A stretch of 64,000 nt of DNA, taken from NCBI RefSeq assembly GCF_036669915.1, contig NC_089312.1, positions 13,872,789-13,936,788 on the forward strand. Reading direction: 5' to 3'. This document shows, piece by piece, positions 1 to 11,037 of the stretch; position 1 is the stretch's first letter; each line of letters begins with the position of its first letter. The notes below the pieces were generated by a model that worked only from the letters and a program-made list of their open reading frames with translations, did not search any database and was not told the origin of the DNA. The translations under genes and the position numbers were made by a program. The stretch comes from Pocillopora verrucosa. Lineage: Eukaryota > Cnidaria > Anthozoa > Scleractinia > Pocilloporidae.

Positions 1-960
1 ACTATAAAGGGGAAATTACAATGTACAAGATTAAAAAGTGGGCTGAGGTTAATCACAAAACAAGTGAAATTGAAAAGGAAAGGAAACTGAATACAAAAGG
101 CTGGAACTTACATCTGATCCTGTCTTTACAGGCTTAGAGAAACTGCAACGTTACATAACTGGAACAATCTTATGTAAAAAGAAACTCTGATCTATCTCCA
201 CCATCTCCTTACTCCAACTGACTTAATACTTAAGGGGCATACCACTATAAGGGTGTTGTTCACATGTACAATTGCAAACTGGTATATCAGGAATGCTAGC
301 CAAGTAGGTAATTCAAACTGTGAACAATAGTACACTATGAAAATTGGGTTGTAAACTTGACAGAGAAATAAGACAGAACTGTTTTCCTACTTAAAATAAA
401 AACAAAATGATTACGTAATCAAAGTCTTCTCTGAATGTTCATTACAAGTGTAGTTGTATCAAGTAACAGACCACTAGAGTGAGGAATTAATAATATTGTT
501 GTGAACAAATACAACAATGAGAATCATGATGTGGCATAGATCCTGTCTTTCCTAAGACTACAAAAGCTTAAAAAAAGGATGAAAGATTTTCCACATGGGA
601 TTGAATAGGGTGAAGAGGAGCACTTTTAGGGAAGGAATTTCTTTGAAGAAAGAGTATGACTCCAATTTCATGCCATTTTTTCTAATCTAGTATTTGTTTC
701 ATCCCCTTTGGTTTTTCTATGGTGGGGGGCTTTTGGAGTCTCAGGGCAAAATCCTGGCAGGACTACTGTTATTGTTTACAATACCATTGCCACCATTCAC
801 AATGTTGATGAAATACATCAGAATTTCACCTGCAGATGAAATTCAGATGGAGAAATGATCTTCCCAGGTGAGAATTGTTTCTTCACTTGCAAGGATCATT
901 TGTTCATCAGGTGGTCACTATTGTTATCATTTTCATGGTCACTTTGTTCTTAATTACCAG
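1..960. other. No coding exon seen; probable intron or upstream part of the SLC49A3-like gene
   Basis: No exon could be recognised here. The region is AT-rich with short tracts. The next downstream exon (from 961) starts inside the transmembrane region of the transporter, so the N-terminal exons should lie to the left of the window. Nothing else stands out. Confidence 0.5.
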
Positions 961-3900
961 GTTCTTTTGGGTGCATGGTTGAATGCCATCGGTGCAGGTG
1001 TTAGAATTCTCAGTGGACTTGATTTTGTTCTTCCCAACATCAAATTCATTGTAGTGATGATTGGTCAAACTTCAGCTTCACTTGCCCAACCATTTCTCCT
1101 TGGGTCTCCTACTAAGCTGGCAGCCCTGTGGTTTGGAGCAGATGAGAGGGCCACAGCAAACATGATAGCATCACTTAGTGAGTTTCATTATTAAAGAACC
1201 TCATCTTTTTTCACATCTTTCATGAGGTCACAAATTCCCTTAGCAAGACTTTTGGAACTGGTGGTACTTCTTGTGTCTGACCATTAGTTCTGGAACTTAT
1301 TAACCCTTGAACTCTCAATAGTGATCAACACATAACTTCTCCCATAGATATTCATAGGTTATTCAGCAAACAGGTAATGAGAATACTCAAATTTATCAGG
1401 TAGAAGTTGTTATCTTGATCTAATGCCAAATTATTGTAACTAATTTTCAATAAAATTTGTAGCAGCTAGACAGGAAAATGAGCAATCAGATCTTGGGAGT
1501 TAAAAGGTTTAATTGACTGGTCAATGCAGCCAGTTCTGTGACAGACTAAATTTCTTGTGTGCATCTACATGAGATCAGAAAGTTAAGGTAGATTCAAATT
1601 TAAAAGAAATCTTGATGAAATGAAAAAATATTTTACCAAAACACTCAGTGTCACTTATAAGCAATGAACTACTGTCAGTAGATCACCTAGACCCTGCTAC
1701 TCTCAGATCCACTTTGTAATTCTCCTCACTGACTGTCCTTGTTGATAAGGCAGGAGATCAGAATTTGGTCTTACGCTTCAAGCTAACAACCTACCCTTAA
1801 GCTGATAAGCTTGTCTTTTTATATGATCTTGGTGCAAGGCAGTATATCTAAATTTAAAGGAGGGTTAACCTAGATTGTAATCACTTTTGGGAATTACATG
1901 GTTAATTGACAAATTTTTGTACCTCTACAATTAAAAGACATGTAATGATAAAACTGGCGTACATTTTTTATATCTTGGTAATTTGTTGTTAGCCTTTTTC
2001 AAATTGTCGTTTTGTTTTTAATTTTAGGCAATCCCATGGGAGTTATGATAGCTAATGCATTGGCTCCTGTAATTATAAATAATGAAAAAGACATTCCTTT
2101 TATGGTATGTTTCTTTAAAAAATGCAGTTTCTAAAAATTACTGAATGCTACTAGACTTTCAGTATTCGTATCCTTACAGGAATTAGTTAATTGTTTTGTA
2201 ATGTAATACATTTCTTGTGTTGTACACCTATATCATCAATTTGTTACTCATGTTTGTTCAGTCAATTTTTTTTGAGGGAAATTAGCAGTAAGTTGACTTT
2301 GAGAACACTGGAAGAAAACATGGATGTTAACAAGTGTTTTTTTATGTTATTGAAACTTAGTTCTTGATTCATGATCATGGTTTCAATTTTTAGTTTCTGA
2401 GAATTTTCTTCATTTTTTTTCTGCAGTTGGAGATATTTTCAATTCCTGCTTTCCTTGGTGTTGTCATGGCAACCTTTGGAGTATGCAGTAGCTCCCCACC
2501 AACCCCACCCACAGCATCAGCAGAGTCATCATCAGAGCCTTTCTTTCAGGGTCTCAAAAAGGTCTGATAGAATTTTTACTTGTATATTGCTTTGCCCTTG
2601 TCCAGTAACATCCTTTGCTATTAAGCACTTTAGCAATGCCTTAACTCATGATTGCATATTAAAACTCTATCTCTAACATGCTGTATATGATTACACTACT
2701 TTGTGGTGGAAGAGTATTTTATCACATATTAAGAACCAGAAATACACGTATTTAGAAAAATATTCCATTTTTGTCGTCATTTGTTTATACTAGGTGACTA
2801 CTTATCCCATTCACACCAGCAAAAAAATGTTTAGTTCAATAGGCCATTTTACAGTTGTGTGCTTAGTTGCCAAGCCTTTGATTTGGAGTGAGGCTGAAGG
2901 TGACCTTGTTGTGATAGAGACCAGTATCTAGTTAGCATGATAACAAAGTAATTTGCATTTGAAAAGCACCAAGGTTTGTATCATAACAAGGTCACCCTTA
3001 GCCTCATTCCTGTTCAAAGGCTTGGCAACCAAGCTCACAACTGTAAAATGGACTATTGCATTTAGCTGAATTACAATCAGAAACAGAGAACTGAAATACT
3101 TAATTTTGAGTAGGATTCAAGTAATTGCTAACTTGTATTTTTGATATGCTAAATTTGAAGTTGACAACATCCTTTTTAGCAGCTTCAATAAAGAAAATGA
3201 TTCTCAACCGTCTTTAGCAAGACAACTTTAAAACATGTCTAGGCTTTAATGAGAATGCTCCTACTCATTGCAGACATGCTTACATGTCTCATTTGGAGTG
3301 GTTGATGAAACAGGCAAATCCCAAATCCAAATCCAGTATTGTCACTCACTTCCCAAAGGTAGACACTTCCCATTGACATGCAGCACCCCTGAATTTGGCA
3401 CCAATTTAAGGCCATGATACCACATAATCTTGACCTCTTAAACTTCTGAGAAGCTGATATCTCTCTGAACTGGAAAGTTCTCTTCCTCTTCAAATTGTAC
3501 CCCTTTTGGGAATTTCTACTTTACCCAAATATTATAAGGAAAGAAGCCCACTTCAAACTGTTTCTTGTTGTCTGACATTATTAAAGACATAATATTATAC
3601 CACTGAAATTTGTTTTTGAATCTTGACAACTATCTTATGTTTACATTTACATAGCCTCACCCTTTGTAATGAGAAACTTCTGCATTTTTGTTCAGCTTTT
3701 GCAGAACAAACCTTACCTAGTGTTATTGGTGACGTTTGGTTCTGGGATAGGCCTTTTTACCTGCCTTACAACAATTTTAGAACAAGTTATCTGCCCCAGA
3801 GGATATAGTGATGTGAGTATTGTCATGAAGATTTTGCAGTATGTGTCCTGGATTATTAAAATAACAAGCATAAAGAACATACCAGACATTATATTAATTT

Positions 3901-6900
3901 TTTCCATGCCTCCGGCGCATAATTTACAAACTTTTGGATCATGTGTACTTAAAGCAAACCAATAGAAAATGGATTCTATTGCTTCACCATCCTTACAAGA
4001 GGCAAAAAAACTTTTCTGTTGTCCATCTGGTCTGACTTCTTAATACACTTGTTTTTCTAAACTTTCCTTTGTTCTCATAAGCTGTTGCGTTTGTGGATTT
4101 TATTATATGAGACTTCATCAAAATTCCAAGCCAAATTATCTGAAAATGTTATTGTCACTTGGAAGTTAAACACATTAATAAGTTATCAAACTCTTTTGAC
4201 TGTAAAAAAAATGTAGAATATAATATTTAGAACTGGCTTTCAGAGAAATGAAATGGTATGACATTGAACCAAAATATTTTCACACAATGTGCAATGGTGC
4301 AACACTGCACTCTGTCTGTTGTTAGCTTCTGATAGCAATTGTCTTTTGATTGTTGTTTAAGGACATGGCAGGAACAGCAGGTGCTGTTTTGATAGCGGTT
4401 GGTCTGGTGGGAGGTGGATTCACTGGTGTGTATGTTGACAAAACCAAGAAGTTTAAAGAGACAGCAAAGATTTCATATGCACTGGCTGCAGTATCATGTT
4501 GTTTACTCTTATACGTAAGTAATTGATGCCTTGAAGGGTTAACATTGTAAGCTGTCCTCACCGCTGCCTGTAACAGGGTGGAGCCTTATTGTCTTAGACC
4601 AGCATAAATGGTTCAAGTTGTACACCAGGACATGATTGTTCAAAGGGTGGATAACACTATCCAGTGGATAAATCTCTATCTGGTGGATAGCCCTGTATGT
4701 TTTGTGAAAACTTATCCAACAGATAGTAATTTATCCATTGGATAGCATTATCTGCCCTTTATACAACTGGGCCCAGGACATGGTTGTTCCAATGGTGGAT
4801 ATTGCTATCCACTAGATTATAAACCCTTTACACCCTAACATCAGCTTCCAAGTTCTCCACACTTTCATTTGTTCTCATGACCTTTATGTTTGAGTCAGGG
4901 GGGAAAATTGTAGGGAGAAATTAGATGCTAGTCGCTCATAGAGGGTCAAAGGGATAATGATGACTGAAATCCAAGATACAGATTTAAAAAGTAATAATAT
5001 ACATGAAAATAGGTGCTTCTGATTGGCTGAAAATGAGAGCATTTTTCTTGTAATTTGAGTGCAAATTTCAAATAGCATGGTTGCTGTCAAATTTCATCTG
5101 TCTTCATTTAATTTATGAATAAGTAATAACATGCAATTTAGTATTAATAAACACTTGCAAAATTTTTGAAAGACTAAAAATTGCAATTTTGTTGGCTTTG
5201 AAAAGTTTACTTGTGCTTAATAATGCCAAATGGCATGTCTTTTGAGAAATCATGTTATGGCCTGTACTAATTAATGATGACAATAGGAGATGAGCTTTAT
5301 TTGTTTGTCTCATGATGGAGTCACTTTCAATGTTGATTGCGACGTTTCAACTGCAGTACTGCAAGTCTTCATCAGGTGATGAGGTCGATTGTTTGCACGT
5401 CACTATGTGTAGCACGTTGGTTTGCTGCTATTGGTGCATTTTGATCCTCATTATAATTCTGGTTGTTGATTGGTGTTCCCTCATTGGTCCTCATTGATAG
5501 GCTGTTGTGTTGTTTGATCATGGGTATCCAAGCTTCAGGAATTTTGATTCCACTATCCCTATTGATGTTGTTGGGATGAAGTCCTATATGGATAGCCTCT
5601 TTGACCCTACTTGTGTACCAGTGAGGGTAATGATCAATAAACTTAACCTCGCTCCAAAAGGAATATGCACTGTTTTGTTATAAATCAATGTCATTGCCTG
5701 ATGAAGACTAGCAGTATTGCAGTCAAAATGTCGTGATCAACATCCAAAGTGACTCAATGGTGAGACAAAAGAATAAAGTTCATCTCCTATCCTGCACTAC
5801 AATAAACAATAACCACATATTTTATTACATAATGCTGACAATGCTCTCAAATTTTCACTAGGTGAGTAGCAAGCCTGGTCAACCTGCTCTTGTTGTGGCC
5901 ACCTGTGGCTTGTTTGGTTTTTTTTCGTTTGCCCTCATGCCAGTCTGTTTGGAAGTAGGAGTAGAGTGTACCTATCCTGTGGCTGAAGCAACAAGTGCTG
6001 GGCTGCTGTGGATGGCAGGGTATATTGGTGGTTTTTTTGTTGTTGTTACTTACTACTGTCCCATACACAATCCTGACCTCCCTGACTCTAGCAATCAATT
6101 AATATTGAATGACAACTTTTGTGATCCCTCATTCAAACAAAACGTCTGAGTGTGATATCCAACGAAAGTTCATAATGGAGAACCTTTGTAATGGGCCTTG
6201 CTTGCCATAGAGTCTCTGTGGCTCAGTGGTGGAACATTGGAGCTGAGAATCCAAAGGTCTGAGGTTTGATTCCTCATAGGACTCAGAAGTTTTTCTTTGT
6301 CCCTCACAGATGAAAAACATCTCTCTCTAAAAAAAACTTGCTCTGGTATTCTTCTCTCACTGGTGATTAGATTTACATCTGATTGACAGAATACACCAAG
6401 TCTGCACTCTTGGTTGTGTGGTGTGACTGTCCAGGTAGAGGCAAGTCATTTTGATACAAAGTGGTTTTGACACAAGTCAATTTGATGCAAACCAAAGTTG
6501 ATTACTCATGACCATGAGCCATTTTCGGTCAACACTCTCACTGGCCATCATCCCCTTGTTGCTTCATGCACATTGTAACAGTTTCAGTCACTTAACAAAG
6601 AGTCAGCACTACTTTACAGGGTATAACTTTAACCTAAGAATTTTATTATTTCTTCTTCACAGTCAAGCCACTGGGGTAATATTCATATTAGTTTCACAAG
6701 CTTTAGCATTTCCCAAAGTTTTCGAAAAGTCCAAGTGTCATCAGAAGTCAGGCGACAAGGAAGTTCCGGATTATCTGTATTCCATGATTTTTATGACGTC
6801 AGCGGCTGTTGCTATGGCAATTTTGATAATCTATGGCTTCAACCCTCCTTACAAACGCCTCCAGATGGAGCAAAGAAAAGAGGCTCAGAAAATTCTTCAA

Positions 6901-6969
6901 GCTGGTGCTGAGCAGAGACTTCCAAGTATACCTAACCCGTCTGACCCAGACATCAAAAACTTGTGCTAG
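961..6969 (+). CDS. SLC49A3: SLC49A3 (MFSD7)-like major facilitator transporter, 5' end outside the window
   Basis: Seven exons are visible: 961-1177, 2028-2104, 2427-2561, 3696-3812, 4362-4514, 5862-6019 and 6663-6969. All have GT/AG borders and their phases join cleanly. The protein is a multi-pass membrane transporter of the SLC49 (FLVCR/MFSD7) branch of the major facilitator superfamily, expected in plasma or internal membranes. The first exon has LLGAWLNAIGAGVR, followed by KLAALWF and ERATANMIASLSNPMGV, the hallmark block of this branch. Later exons carry a PPTPP linker (central cytoplasmic loop), EQVICPRGYSD and YVDKTKKF, then EVGVECTYPVAE, and the last helices end in PPYKRL and a hydrophilic tail closing with DIKNLC. 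The same order is found in vertebrate SLC49A3. The substrate is not firmly established for this member. The start codon and first helices are missing because the gene runs off the left edge. FLVCR1/2 is the main alternative, but the EQ(I/V)(L/I)C and PPTPP blocks favour SLC49A3. Confidence 0.88.
4631..4776. repeat. WGGATAA-type foldback repeat (MITE-like) in SLC49A3 intron
   Basis: Alternating GTGGATAA / TTATCCA motifs form nested inverted repeats, bounded by a left arm reading GATTGTTCAAAGGGTGGATAA and a right arm ending TTATCTGCCCTTTATACAACT. A second copy of the same design lies at about 7171-7294. It has no coding potential and is a short non-autonomous element by structure. Confidence 0.6.
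4990..5120. repeat. Dispersed repeat containing GTGCTTCTGATTGGCTGAAAA
   Basis: The block with GCTTCTGATTGGCTGAAAAT recurs in related form at about 15001-15120, 15300-15420 and 24810-24860. Each copy is followed by a run of short 'AGTGCAAATT'-like words. It is a low-copy interspersed repeat seen four times in the window, of unknown class. Confidence 0.5.
5283..5790. mobile_element. Foldback element of about 508 bp with roughly 95-bp terminal inverted repeats
   Basis: The left arm (from ATAGGAGATGAGCTTTATT at 5283) is matched in reverse complement by the right arm ending ...AATAAAGTTCATCTCCTAT at 5790. Both arms contain GAGTCACTTT, a GTTGAT word, a CGACATTTTGACTGCA-like block and CTTCATCAGG. 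The centre has no transposase ORF. This is a non-autonomous DNA element lodged in the intron before the sixth visible SLC49A3 exon. Confidence 0.7.
6208..6365 (+). repeat. tRNA-derived SINE-like element in the last SLC49A3 intron
   Basis: An RNA polymerase III A-box (TGGCTCAGTGG, 6219-6229) and a B-box (GGTTTGATTCC, 6263-6273; one mismatch to GGTTCGANTCC) are spaced as in a tRNA gene. The stretch between them does not form a normal anticodon arm, and a non-tRNA 3' body follows. This is typical of a tRNA-derived SINE, not of a working tRNA gene. It lies inside the intron, in the same direction as the host gene. Confidence 0.6.
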
Positions 6970-7071
6970 GATAAAACTTGCAGACATTTCTTTTAGTTTT
7001 AGCAATGGTGGTTTGTTACTTCATCAGAGCGTATTTTGACTGACCGTATAAACCCTTCACCGGAACTCTAG

Positions 7072-7077
7072 AATAAA
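7072..7077 (+). terminator. Poly(A) signal of the SLC49A3-like gene
   Basis: A canonical AATAAA lies about 100 bp after the stop codon of the last transporter exon. It is the first such hexamer downstream and the likely 3' end signal. Confidence 0.6.
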
Positions 7078-8489
7078 GGTAAAGATCACAAGAGGCCCAT
7101 GGGAACAAATGTCTTCACTAAGCTTGGAATCACAAGTGTCTAAGGGGTTGATGGTTTGAGTTCTGCATCTGGGTCCAGTTGTTCAAAAAGTGGATAACTA
7201 CCTAACAAATAAGAGTTAGAGAACGTACTGCGGTATCTGCTGGATCAGGGTTCATTCAGTGGATAGCGTCATCCGCCCCTTGAACAGACGGGGCTTTGGA
7301 TAGCATATAGAAATGAAGCAAAACTAAGCGATTTAAAATTACTCTTCAAAATGATTTGAGAATTGCTTTTTAAGGCAGTGTACTGTTCCAAAAACTATCC
7401 TTGCCTTCCTCCGCACATGTTCACAAATAATTTGCGGGGAAGCCAAGTTTAAGAGAGTACGATTTTTTCAAAAGCGCATTAAGGTAAATGAAGATTTTGT
7501 CAGCCGGAAAATACTTCGTTAGCTTCATAAGGAATCGGCGATCTTAGTCAGAATGAACTGAGTGGGCAACAAACGCTTCGAGAGGCGTACGTTTAGAGTT
7601 CAAGCCGACTCAACTCGATAGTTGATGAATTTAATAGTTTCATTTTCACGATCCTCAAAGTTGTACTCGTTCTTTTCAGTGGTCATGTTATGGCTGCAAA
7701 GCAAAATGACCTTCAAGTTACAGAAAAAAGTTAAATAATGTAACTCTTTACCTGGTGGGTGTAGGACTTGATTAAATGTAACGCGAACCTAAAAAAATGA
7801 TAACTAGGTTATTTCATATATTTTATATAAACGTATTTAAATAACGCTTGTGGTGCTTGTTTTTTAAAAATCCTCAAGGCGTTAAGTTTATGTGAGAATT
7901 ATAAATGATATAGAATGGAGATACATGGAGGGATGCATACGATAAACGCAGTTAAATTATGCTGATTCTTTAATAAGTTCAACCGAGGAATTAGCCAGAT
8001 ATCATCTTACCACAACGGTTCTGAAATTATAGCGAGACACGTCTTTAACAAAGAATGCGCTCAACCATGTCTTTAGGTTAATACTCCTGTGGTTTATTTT
8101 TATAAAATAAAGTATTTTTATTTTTATAAGGATTAAGATGTGCTACTGAGATCATCGCATATAGTGCACCTCGTGCCTCAGATTTTGCGCCCATTTAAGA
8201 ATCGATAGAAGCCACGAGTTTTCATGAGTCGCAAGCAACTGTGAGAAAGTTTTCAATGGTAAGACAGCGGGATGTACCGATGATGATCTATCAACTGCGT
8301 CTTTCAGAAAAGCCGGTGCATGGCGCCCAACATAATTCACCGAAGGATTAAGCTGACATGTCTCAAGATAGTGATGACTCTGATGTAATCTAATGCAAAG
8401 AAAGCAATTTAAATGTGGTCAAAAGCATATCATAATTCTTTTTCTTGCCTCTGATTGTGCCGGAGTTTTACCCGGTACTGAGTTCTTCG
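7078..8489. other. Intergenic spacer; only a foldback repeat seen
   Basis: No gene was recognised. At about 7171-7294 lies a second copy of the GTTGTTCAAA...GTGGATAA foldback also present in the SLC49A3 intron. Its right arm is CCGCCCCTTGAACAGACGGGG. The rest is AT-rich unique-looking DNA. Confidence 0.5.
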
Positions 8490-9340
8490 TTTAGTGCATG
8501 ATTGTTGTGTCTGCCGATAGTGCGCATTCCGTGTCCTGCCTTCTTTTGTACTTGACTGATTACGTCTTCGCATAGCACTCACTTACTTTCAATGTGCCAG
8601 ATTTGTAGGTCTCCTGATATCGCTCACACCATCTTGCGCCAGCTTGTTGCGTCTCCTGATAGCGTGCACTCCGTTTTATGCATGACTATGGTCTCCAGTT
8701 AGCGCACACTCCGTTTTTCTCTCCGATTACTATGTTTCCCGGGCGTGTAATTTCGATTTACGTCTCGTAATAATTTGCATACTGACTTGTGCCTGATTAT
8801 TACGTCTCCTAATAGCGTGCACTTCGTCTTTGTGCCTGACTGTTTCGTCTCCTCAAAAGTGGGCTTTCTCTTTTGCATACGATTGTTACATCTACCGTTA
8901 GCAGCACTCTGTTTTGTGCTCTATTATTACGTCTCGCAGTAGTGTGCTGCTCGATTTGTCCCTGATTGTGAAATCTTCCGATTACGCACACTCTGTTTTG
9001 TAAATGAATGTGACGTCTCTAGTTAGCCAGATCGTCACTTCTCCCGGTAGAAAGCTCTTCGATTTTCGGGAAATTTCTGCAGCTTCTGAAAACACAGGCA
9101 ATATTTATCCTTAATTTTGCTCGGCTCCTTGCGATTACCTATACTAATTAATTCGTCTTCTGATAGCGCACGCTCCGTTCTGTGTCTGACTGTTACGTCT
9201 CCTGATAGCGCACTCCGTTCTGTGCCGTACATCTTTCGGTGGTGCGCAGTCCCATTCGTGTCTGATTATTACTTTAGGTAACGCTATCTCTGTTTTGCGT
9301 CTGATCTTTAAGTTCCCCGTCAACGCACACTCTGTTTAAT
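8490..9340. repeat. Degenerate minisatellite with a period of about 42 bp
   Basis: The phrase CGTCTCCTGATAGCGCACAC-TCCGTT, followed by TGTGCCTGACTGTTA, recurs over about 850 bp. Clear unit starts are at about 8651, 8691, 8761, 8803, 8846, 8889, 8930, 8972 and 9013, then 9154 and 9196, a spacing of 40-43 bp. Units differ from each other by many substitutions, so the array is old. GC content is higher than in the flanks. Short frames through it are not credible proteins. Confidence 0.75.
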
Positions 9341-9839
9341 TTATTCGCCTGGTTTATTTGAAGTCTCCTGGTTGGACAAATTCTTGTTCTTGATGTTGTG
9401 TCTTTGTTAAAGCAGTAACGTGACTCATGTTTGATCAATCTTTTGTTTGACTGTTACCTTTCCCAGAAAAAAATTATCCTGTGTTATTTCATGTTGTCCC
9501 ATAACAATTATTAATGCAAAAATGTTGGATTAAGTTGGTGTTAAGTATCCTTAGGACCTTAAGAACCCCTGAAAGTTTCTTAGTGGTGCTCACTATTCAA
9601 CTCTCTGTCTTCCTTTGGCTGCACCGTTGCGCTCCTTCCGTTTACTAAGTGGCTAGAACATTCACGAAGTAGGGAGAAAGGCTACGATTAATTTTGAGTT
9701 CTGCTCTTAGCTTTAAAAGGAACGGAGCACAGTTAGTTGAGGCTTCTCTTACCATACGGTTTTATGAACATCATTTTTTCAAGCCCGGGAGTCGTACTCT
9801 AGTTAGATTATGGGGGTAAAGAAAGAAGAAACTTTAATG

Positions 9840-10060
9840 CTGCATCGGTGGGGGATTACAAGATATTTTGGTTTTATCAAAAGAGTTGATAATATAAATA
9901 GTCCATCGTCAGGAGCCCATTGGGCTCCTGCCACCGTAAAGAGTTTCTAAAGCTGACGTTTCGAACTTTCACCCTTCATCAGAGCAAATGGTTGCCGACA
10001 TACTGTTGTATTGGGTTCCAGTCTGCGGTGATTTGGGCCTAGTCTGGTAAGGGGGGTTAT
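9840..10060. repeat. Dispersed repeat with the CTGACGTTTCGAACTTTCACCC / CTTCATCAGAGC core
   Basis: The block GGGGGATTACAAGATATTTTG...GAGTTGATAATATAAAT leads into CCACCGTAAAGAGTTTCTAAAG, then CTGACGTTTCGAACTTTCA and CCCTTCATCAGAGC. Related copies are at about 21055-21240, 25081-25302 and 48755-48860. It is a cnidarian-style interspersed repeat, non-coding in this copy. Confidence 0.6.
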
Positions 10061-11037
10061 TTGCATGCGGTTTGAAGTCGCACATACTTTGGCTGAAAAG
10101 CGTTGGTTATCGACTTACTGGCACATCGCTTTCGGAGAATTTCAGTCATCTTCTCTTTGTACCCCGCTGCTTTTAGGTTCGGAGTTAAGTCCCTTTTTAA
10201 TGGATACCAGTTGCGGCAGGATGCACAAAAGAAAAGGGCTGTACTTAATTCTTATCGTCCTTAAAAGAGAAAGATCAGCGAGGATCGTGAGAAGATTGAG
10301 CGAGTCAATGAGCAAGGCAGCGTTGATAAAATCTGAGCCAGAGCAGGTTGTCAATTGACAACGTATAAGGCAAGACAAAAGCCGTTACGGTTTGCTTTCC
10401 ATCATAGATTGCCACTAACATCAGTAGTATTTTTACGTGACTGAGCGTGTTTAATTATCCATTTTGTATCACTTTCATCTGTCTAATCTCCACTCCCTCC
10501 CCCCTCCCCCCGTTCCAAACTTATGGGATTGACATTACGAGGACTAATTCAGGAAAAATTAACAGTCACTTGTTCTGGGAATTCGGTATTTTGTACAAAT
10601 TATGGCTTATGATTATTGAATGCTCCTATAAATTCCATTCAGTGCCATTTTTCATATACTGAATTGCTAAAACAAGATAAGACATTCTGATTCCCCTTCC
10701 AGAGAGATTTACTCTAATTCAGAATATCATGTCGCAATGTGCTGACTATACTTTTCAGTCGAATATCTATTCCTTCAAATGAAAATGTTACACCAGATAC
10801 CGCCTATATTTTTGTATTCCAGTAATGAACGAAGAATGTTTGAGCTAAACATCAAAACACATGTACATATTGTAGGGCTATTTTTTTAATAAAGTATCGA
10901 TACGCTTCGTTACGTGATATTTGAAGTACTTTCCCAACGATACTCGTTATCAAGGCCTGCTCGTTATCAGTCCCCCAAATCATTTCGTGAAGATTTGGTA
11001 ATCTATTTGGTTTTCTGAGTACGAACGAACCTGGAAG
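10061..11037. other. Spacer upstream of the rhomboid gene
   Basis: No recognisable exon. Open frames exist on both strands around 10065-10378 but match no family known to me and sit beside repeat sequence. The last few hundred bases should hold the rhomboid promoter; no clear TATA element was picked out. Confidence 0.4.

Noticed and set aside
6219-6273. tRNA gene
   Set aside because: A- and B-boxes are present, but no proper anticodon stem-loop or acceptor stem closes; treated as a SINE head.
8809-9232. Short minus-strand frames across the minisatellite
   Set aside because: They follow the 42-bp repeat, which is a multiple of three and so keeps a frame open by construction; no independent sign of coding.
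10065-10378. Overlapping frames of 97 and 78 codons on opposite strands
   Set aside because: They sit beside a dispersed repeat, overlap each other, and match nothing; more likely repeat-derived.
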